From an uncultured Spirochaetales bacterium (GTDB lineage: Bacteria > Spirochaetota > Spirochaetia > Sphaerochaetales > Sphaerochaetaceae): DNA of 38,351 bases. Positions within the stretch are counted from its first letter, which is position 1; each line of letters begins with the position of its first letter. The stretch is taken from assembly GCA_949295675.1 (NCBI GenBank), contig CASFMA010000019.1, positions 1-38,351 on the forward strand. Reading direction: 5' to 3'. The translations under genes and the position numbers were made by a program. Below, piece after piece: positions 33,833 to 38,351 of this stretch. The notes under the pieces are model-generated. The model saw nothing but the letters and a program-made list of their open reading frames with translations. It did not search any database and had not been told where the DNA came from.

Positions 33833-34204
33833 ATGAGTTTAGTATTCTATAAATGCCCTGTATGCGGCGAAATGGTCCTTATGGTGAAGAAAGCTGGATG
33901 CACACCATCCTGCTGCGGCAAGGAGATGGTCGAGCTCAAGGCCGGCGCTGTGGATGCTGCAGTTGAGAAGCACGTGCCAGCATGCACGATCGAGAACGGC
34001 AGGCTTTCCATAAAGGTTGGCTCTGTGGAGCATCCGATGACAGATGAGCATTACATCGAATTCATCGCTGTTGAGAAGAAGGATGGATTTGTCCTGAAGT
34101 ACCTGAAGCCAGGTGACAAGCCTGAAGCAGAGTTCTGCGCCTGCGGAGCTGTCTCCGTATACGCATACTGCAATCTTCACGGTCTTTGGAAGGCAGATCT
34201 TTGA
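33833..34204 (+). CDS. Desulfoferrodoxin (superoxide reductase)
   Basis: A 123-residue two-iron superoxide reductase that reduces superoxide to hydrogen peroxide without making oxygen, a defence of anaerobes. Center I (rubredoxin-like) has C8, C11, C27 and C28. The catalytic center II has the complete set H47 (EKHVP), H67 and H73 (EHPMTDEHY), C113 and H116 (CNLHGLW). Three further cysteines (23, 102, 104) are near the sites. AAGGAG lies 8 bases before the ATG; an upstream in-frame start is rejected because homology begins with SLVFYKCPVCG. A lipoprotein gene overlaps its stop. Confidence 0.95.
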   Translation: MSLVFYKCPVCGEMVLMVKKAGCTPSCCGKEMVELKAGAVDAAVEKHVPACTIENGRLSIKVGSVEHPMTDEHYIEFIAVEKKDGFVLKYLKPGDKPEAEFCACGAVSVYAYCNLHGLWKADL

Positions 34205-34899
34205 GCAGGGCAGGGCGGCATCTGCTGCCCGTTCTGATTGCTGCCATCCTTATTTCATGCCAGACACAGGGGGTGAGGACATATACAGAGGAAGAGACAT
34301 CCGCTGCATTTGCCCTCTTGTCTTCTGACATGATCGAGTACATCACGATAACATATCCGGGGAATATACCGGCAGAGAGAGTCGAGGCGGCTTTGCCTGC
34401 ATCTTTTTCAGCTTATTCCGGCCTTGTCCCGCTTTATAGCGAGATAGCAGCGGATTACTCTGAGCGTATAGCGGGGATAATCTCGCCGCTGCTGCCGGCA
34501 GCCTATGGCGTTGTTGAGGATGCGATGGCTGTCATATCGGCTTCCTATCCATTGGACCTCATTGAAGGCGACACGGCGTTCACCGAGGCTGTCAGAGAGC
34601 GGGCAGGAGAGAATGTCAGATCGGTATACCTGTCAAGCCTGATGGGGGTGGAGAGCGAGCTGTCAGATGCTTTCTCGGTTCCCGATTCTGTATTCTCGTC
34701 AGTACGCAAGGCGTATTATAACCTTGCATCTGTAGGAGGAGGGATGACTGTCCCTTATCCTGTTCCATTCACGCCGGAGAATCTTTCAAATCTGCTCTCT
34801 GACATCCTTTTTGATCGTCTTGGAGAGGCAGAGCGGTCATTGAAGAACCGCCCGCTTTCAGATGTCGAGTCACCGTATTCAGTCTTCTGGGAGGTGTGA
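34201..34899 (+). CDS. Predicted lipoprotein, TTG start
   Basis: A 232-residue secreted protein. The N-terminus MSRAGRHLLPVLIAAILISC has the lipobox LISC with lipidation at Cys20. The mature part is alanine- and serine-rich and mostly helical, with no recognised domain. I place the start at TTG overlapping the desulfoferrodoxin stop (TTGA), because GGAAGG at 34188-34193 lies 7 bases before it; an in-frame TTG at 34186 would sit over that site. The same TTGA arrangement occurs at 10934. RarA starts at its stop codon (TGATG), so an envelope protein is translated with a DNA-repair ATPase. Confidence 0.72.
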   Translation: MSRAGRHLLPVLIAAILISCQTQGVRTYTEEETSAAFALLSSDMIEYITITYPGNIPAERVEAALPASFSAYSGLVPLYSEIAADYSERIAGIISPLLPAAYGVVEDAMAVISASYPLDLIEGDTAFTEAVRERAGENVRSVYLSSLMGVESELSDAFSVPDSVFSSVRKAYYNLASVGGGMTVPYPVPFTPENLSNLLSDILFDRLGEAERSLKNRPLSDVESPYSVFWEV

Positions 34900-37037
34900 T
34901 GAACCTTTTCGATGAAGCTGCCGCCAAGGATGAGCCGCTTGCTGCAAGGATGAGGCCGCGGACGCTTGATGAGTATATCGGGCAGGAACATATACTTGGG
35001 AAGGGGAGGCTGCTTCGCCGTGCAATACAGGCGGACCAGCTTTCCTCTGTCATATTCTACGGTCCTCCTGGGACTGGCAAGACAACGCTTGCGAGGGTCA
35101 TCGCAAATACGACACGGAGCCATTTCTCAACGCTCAACGCGGTGCTTTCAGGCGTGAAGGAGCTCCGGACGGAGATCGAAGAGGCCCGCGACCGCAAGGC
35201 TCACTATGGCATGCGTACGATCCTCTTCATAGATGAGGTGCACCGCTGGAACAAGAGCCAGCAGGATGCCCTGCTCCCATGGGTAGAGAACGGCACGTTC
35301 ATCCTCATAGGCGCAACCACCGAGAATCCATACTTTGAGGTCAATGCCGCGCTTGTATCACGCTCAAGGATATTCCAGCTCAAGAAGCTTGGCGATGATG
35401 ATCTCATGAGGATAGCAGAGGCTGCATTGTCTGATAAGGACCGTGGCTATGGCCGATACTCCGTCGAGTTTGAGCAAGGTGCACTGGAGCATCTCGTATC
35501 GGTAGCTGCAGGGGATGCGCGTTCACTGCTGAATGCGCTTGAGCTTGCCGTTGAGACAACCCCGGAGCATTTTCCCCCTCCAGATGGCACTAAGATATTC
35601 ATCTCGAAGGAGACAGCTGAGGAATCGATACAGAGGAGGGCTGTGCTCTATGACAAGGAAGGGGATTATCACTTTGATGTGATATCTGCATTCATAAAGT
35701 CCCTTAGAGGGTCAGATCCTGATGCGGCCCTATACTGGCTTGCGCGGATGGTCAGCGCAGGAGAAGATCCACGCTTCATATTCAGGCGGATGATAATACT
35801 GGCGGCAGAGGATGTCGGGATGGCTGCTCCTGAAGCTGTTTCAATCGCCGTGGCTGATGCTGAGGCCTTTGACCGCATAGGGCTTCCTGAAGGACGCTTC
35901 CATCTTGCGCATTCAGCCATTTACCTTGCGACCTGCCCGAAGAGCAACAGCGCGCTTGGCTTCTTCGATGCCTTGTCAGATGTGGAGAAGGAGAAGGCTG
36001 AGGATGTCCCTAACCATCTGAAGGATCCATCACGTGACAGCAATGGATTCGGGCATGGGGAAGGATATCTCTATCCTCATTCATATCGTGACCATTGGGT
36101 CGGGCAGCAGTACTTGCCTACGGGGCTGCAGGGAAAGGTCTATTACAAACCTTCCGATATGGGATATGAGAGCACTATCAGGGATCAGGTGATGGAGAGG
36201 CGCGAGGCCCAGCTGGAAGCTGTAACCGAAGACCTGTATCAGGAGAATCTCACATTCTCTCCAGGGGACAAGGAGAGAGAACGCTGGATTGCAAGGGCGA
36301 TGTCCGGAAGGTCCGAGAACCTTCTTGCGCTTTCGCGCAGGCTGTACTCGGGGATATCAATACCAAGACATGAGAATGTGCTTGTGCTTAACGCATCGCA
36401 TGGCCTTCTTCTCTGGCCTCTGATGAAGATGAATCCTGAGGGGCTTTCCGTCGCAGCAGTGAAGACTGCCGGACAGAAGGAGATAATAGAGCATTTCTCG
36501 TCTGAGCTTGATTCCCTTCTGCGTCCGATGGTGATAGTTGCATCTGCCCATGAAGCATTCGGCCAGCTTGAGGATGGCCTTGTCTTCGGCGTGATATCAG
36601 GGCGCAATGTCCTTTCGCGCCTTGAAGAGGACAGGAATCTGCTCCCTTTGATGAGAAGCAGGCTTGAGCGTGATGGTCATATAGCATTGCTTGAGGCCAT
36701 TCCATCTCTCTCAATGCGTCTTTCGGCATTTGCGTCAGACAGGATCAAAGAGAGCCTTATAGAGGCGGAAAGCCATATATACACTGAAGACAATCCACTC
36801 ACATGCTGGGGAAAGAGCGAGCTGGAGGATGCCGTGAAGAGTGTCTTCCCAGATGCCAGCATTGAGTATGTCGAGGACAAGGAGGATCGTCTTCTCTCAC
36901 GTCCCTCGCTCCTTTCATTCTATCGCAACAGCTATGCAGGAACAGGCATCAGCGAGGATGAGTTTATCAGTGAGTTTGAGAACAAGAGCGTAAGGTGGAG
37001 CAATACCGTAGCTGTGATCAGATCAGGCATGCAGTGA
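34899..37037 (+). CDS. rarA: RarA/MgsA AAA+ ATPase fused to a methyltransferase-like domain
   Basis: A 712-residue protein. Residues 1-435 are a complete RarA, a clamp-loader-related ATPase acting at stalled replication forks: RPRTLDEYIGQEHILG, Walker A GPPGTGKT (55-62), Walker B LFIDEVHR, sensor ATTENP, and the tetramerisation part ending SYRDHWVGQQYLP. RarA usually ends near residue 440. Here about 270 more residues follow, with VLVLNASHGLLLWPLM resembling motif I of a Rossmann methyltransferase in degenerate form, then VMIVASAHEAF-like strands. I recall this as the 'RarA/unknown domain fusion' known in cyanobacteria. ATG at 34899 follows GGGAGG; the last 15 bases overlap tetR. Confidence 0.88.
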   Translation: MNLFDEAAAKDEPLAARMRPRTLDEYIGQEHILGKGRLLRRAIQADQLSSVIFYGPPGTGKTTLARVIANTTRSHFSTLNAVLSGVKELRTEIEEARDRKAHYGMRTILFIDEVHRWNKSQQDALLPWVENGTFILIGATTENPYFEVNAALVSRSRIFQLKKLGDDDLMRIAEAALSDKDRGYGRYSVEFEQGALEHLVSVAAGDARSLLNALELAVETTPEHFPPPDGTKIFISKETAEESIQRRAVLYDKEGDYHFDVISAFIKSLRGSDPDAALYWLARMVSAGEDPRFIFRRMIILAAEDVGMAAPEAVSIAVADAEAFDRIGLPEGRFHLAHSAIYLATCPKSNSALGFFDALSDVEKEKAEDVPNHLKDPSRDSNGFGHGEGYLYPHSYRDHWVGQQYLPTGLQGKVYYKPSDMGYESTIRDQVMERREAQLEAVTEDLYQENLTFSPGDKERERWIARAMSGRSENLLALSRRLYSGISIPRHENVLVLNASHGLLLWPLMKMNPEGLSVAAVKTAGQKEIIEHFSSELDSLLRPMVIVASAHEAFGQLEDGLVFGVISGRNVLSRLEEDRNLLPLMRSRLERDGHIALLEAIPSLSMRLSAFASDRIKESLIEAESHIYTEDNPLTCWGKSELEDAVKSVFPDASIEYVEDKEDRLLSRPSLLSFYRNSYAGTGISEDEFISEFENKSVRWSNTVAVIRSGMQ

Positions 37038-37583
37038 GATGTTGTTTATCCCCATGACCCGGAAGGCAAGCTCTATTATCATTTCAGAGATCTCCTCGGA
37101 GCTGCATGAGAATCCATTGTCGATCCAGTCCCTGACAATTCCTATGGCTCCCGTTACGCAGAACACATAGCGCAGCCTTGTCTTCTCTGCATCATCGATC
37201 AGCAGGAAATCATTGTACTTGTCCATGACGGTGCGCATCAGCGTCTCACCGAATGCGTTGTCGACGCCATCACGCATCAGCGCCTCGACTATGGAGGAGT
37301 TGTTCTTCACATATTCCATCAGCCTCGAGAAAGATACCACTATATCCTTTGGCTCTTTTGATTCGACTTTGGGCAGATGGTCGAGTATATCCTTCTCAAG
37401 CTCATCGATAAGATCCCTGGGGCATGAATAATGTACATAGAAAGTGCTTCTGTTGACACCAGCCTTCTCGCATATTCCCTTTACGGAGATCCTGTCAAAT
37501 GGCTGTGTCTTCAGAAGCTCGGTGAGGGCGCTTTTCAGCATTTCCCTTGTCTTGGCTACTCTTTTGTTAGCTTTCTCTTCCAT
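37023..37583 (-). CDS. TetR/AcrR-family transcriptional regulator
   Basis: A 186-residue repressor-type protein. The N-terminal HTH is typical: TREMLKSALTELLKTQPFDR, then ISVKGICEKAGVNRSTFYVH. The helical C-terminal ligand domain includes IGIVRDWIDNGFSCSSEEIS, the usual ending of the TetR_C_8-like group. The ATG at 37583 gives MEEKANKRVAKTREM; a longer frame to 37622 would run through the promoter. No Shine-Dalgarno is present and the -10 is 10 bases away. The regulated genes are unknown; the neighbours are convergent rarA and the NYN gene. Its 3' end overlaps rarA by 15 bases. Confidence 0.88.
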   Translation of the reverse strand: MEEKANKRVAKTREMLKSALTELLKTQPFDRISVKGICEKAGVNRSTFYVHYSCPRDLIDELEKDILDHLPKVESKEPKDIVVSFSRLMEYVKNNSSIVEALMRDGVDNAFGETLMRTVMDKYNDFLLIDDAEKTRLRYVFCVTGAIGIVRDWIDNGFSCSSEEISEMIIELAFRVMGINNISLHA

Positions 37584-37593
37584 ATACAAGGAA

Positions 37594-37622
37594 ATATTAG
37601 AGTATGGCCAGCGGTGAGTCAA
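37594..37622 (-). promoter_or_regulatory. Sigma-70 promoter of the TetR gene
   Basis: Minus-strand TTGACT (37622-37617), an exact 17-base spacer and TAATAT (37599-37594). The predicted start is 3-4 bases before the ATG at 37583, so the message would be nearly leaderless. Confidence 0.7.
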
Positions 37623-37640
37623 TGAAGAGAAAGTGAAGTT

Positions 37641-38351
37641 TCACCGGCATCTGTACATGATCACGCTTGCGTTGCCGTTTGTCGGGACCTTCTTTATCTC
37701 ATAGCGCTCAGGGAACGCCTTCAGGAGATCGGAAAGCTTGGCAAAGCCATACGCGTATGTGTTGAATTCAGGTTTTACGCGCTTGATGTACGTGCCTGCT
37801 GCGCTGACGTTCGTGTATCCGTCATCATCCTGGTACTTGCCGTTTGCGATGCGCAGGAGTACATGTATCTCATCTATGCTCGCATTGATATCATCATCCT
37901 TGTCCTGGCTTGATGTGTCCTGCGGCGCTTCCTTCTTTCCCTTTGTGCTTTTCTTTGCCGTCTTCTCTTTCTTCTTTGGTTCTGATGACTGGATATACTC
38001 GAGGTAGATGAAGTCATCGCAGGCATTCCTGAATGCCTCTGGCGTCTTTTTCTCCCCGACGCCTATTACGTATATTCCATCTTCCCGCAGCCTCACTGCC
38101 AGCGGGGTGAAGTCACTGTCGCTTGATACAAGCACGACAGCATCGTATCGTCCTGTATGGAGAAGATCCATCGCGTCTATTACCATTGCTATATCAGTGG
38201 TGTTCTTCCCTGATACATAGTCAAACTGCTGCTCGGCCTTTATCGCAAGCCTCTTTATCTCATCTTCCCATTTAGCCAGTATCTGCTTCTTCCAGTTTCC
38301 ATATGCTTTCTTTACTATTATGCGTCCATATGCTGATATCTCATGGAGCAT
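37641..38351 (-). CDS. NYN-domain (LabA/DUF88-like) protein with LOTUS-type C-terminus, 5'-truncated
   Basis: At least 236 residues are visible; the frame runs to the window edge. A Met codon sits exactly at the edge, but the first NYN strand (normally a hydrophobic-Asp segment) is missing, so the true start is outside. Visible NYN motifs are TTDIAMVIDAMDLL and VVLVSSDSDFTPLAVRLRE, with metal-binding aspartates of a PIN-like RNase fold. A Lys/Glu-rich linker follows, then an OST-HTH/LOTUS-like domain (GYTNVSAAGTYIKRVKPEFN to SDLLKAFPERYEI). Such proteins are predicted RNA-binding nucleases; the substrate is unknown. It is upstream of tetR on the same strand, but tetR has its own promoter. Confidence 0.85.
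   Translation of the reverse strand: MLHEISAYGRIIVKKAYGNWKKQILAKWEDEIKRLAIKAEQQFDYVSGKNTTDIAMVIDAMDLLHTGRYDAVVLVSSDSDFTPLAVRLREDGIYVIGVGEKKTPEAFRNACDDFIYLEYIQSSEPKKKEKTAKKSTKGKKEAPQDTSSQDKDDDINASIDEIHVLLRIANGKYQDDDGYTNVSAAGTYIKRVKPEFNTYAYGFAKLSDLLKAFPERYEIKKVPTNGNASVIMYRCR

Noticed and set aside
1-38351. CRISPR array, tRNA or rRNA genes, insertion sequences, replication origin
   Set aside because: No regularly spaced repeats, cloverleaf candidates, rRNA-like blocks, transposase motifs or DnaA-box clusters were seen on either strand.

Overview
The window looks like chromosomal sequence from an anaerobic bacterium, most likely a spirochaete (Spirochaetota, possibly the Sphaerochaeta side). This is inferred from the gene families together: a FecR-domain/outer-membrane-barrel hybrid, a DUF4105 membrane protein, a DUF3798 solute-binding protein with a double ABC ATPase, a desulfoferrodoxin, and two divergent sigma-like proteins. 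Base composition is near 50% G+C by eye, with frequent AGG (Arg) and ATA (Ile) codons. There is no rRNA, tRNA, CRISPR array, intact insertion sequence or prophage. The left 740 bases are clearly more A+T-rich and carry the tail of a toxin-antitoxin antidote gene, so the left edge is probably the border of an accessory segment.

Layout, left to right. (1) 1-740: truncated HigA-type antitoxin and a gene-poor A+T-rich stretch with two short tandem repeats. (2) 741-6150: carbamate kinase converging on a DUF4105 membrane protein; recO-recJ; rpsU with its own promoter and terminator. (3) 6236-8747: serine operon serA-serC plus an overlapping Lrp/AsnC regulator. (4) 8798-11500: DHOD-like flavoprotein, acyltransferase and lipoprotein operon. 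(5) 11472-17906, minus strand: HD phosphohydrolase, TtcA-like protein, FecR-barrel protein and mutL. (6) 17929-20657: small secreted protein converging on pepF, preceded by rdgB. (7) 20681-25921, minus strand: tig-clpP-clpX-nrnA (protein folding, degradation and nanoRNA turnover), a terminator, then a divergent sigma-like gene. (8) 26036-31703, minus strand: a complete five-gene ABC importer of unknown substrate. (9) 31765-37037, plus strand: small sigma-70 protein, PfkB/KdgK-type sugar kinase, a structured intergenic stretch, desulfoferrodoxin, lipoprotein, and RarA fused to a methyltransferase-like domain. (10) 37023-38351, minus strand: TetR regulator and a truncated NYN/LOTUS protein.

Three organisational themes recur. 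First, several genes lack a Shine-Dalgarno and have a -10 hexamer only 6-10 bases before the start codon (DUF4105 gene, recO, HD gene, small secreted protein, rdgB, tetR), which predicts leaderless or near-leaderless mRNAs; two pairs are divergent, and one pair shares a single symmetric -10. Second, four convergent pairs overlap at their 3' ends (38, 29, 23 and 15 bases) with no terminator between them. Third, two lipoprotein genes start at TTG inside a TTGA overlap with the upstream stop codon.

The best candidates for undescribed biology are the DUF3798 ABC importer with its accessory membrane protein, the two atypical sigma-like proteins, the FecR-repeat-barrel protein, and the RarA-methyltransferase-like fusion. 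All functional statements rest on motif recognition by eye, without database searches.
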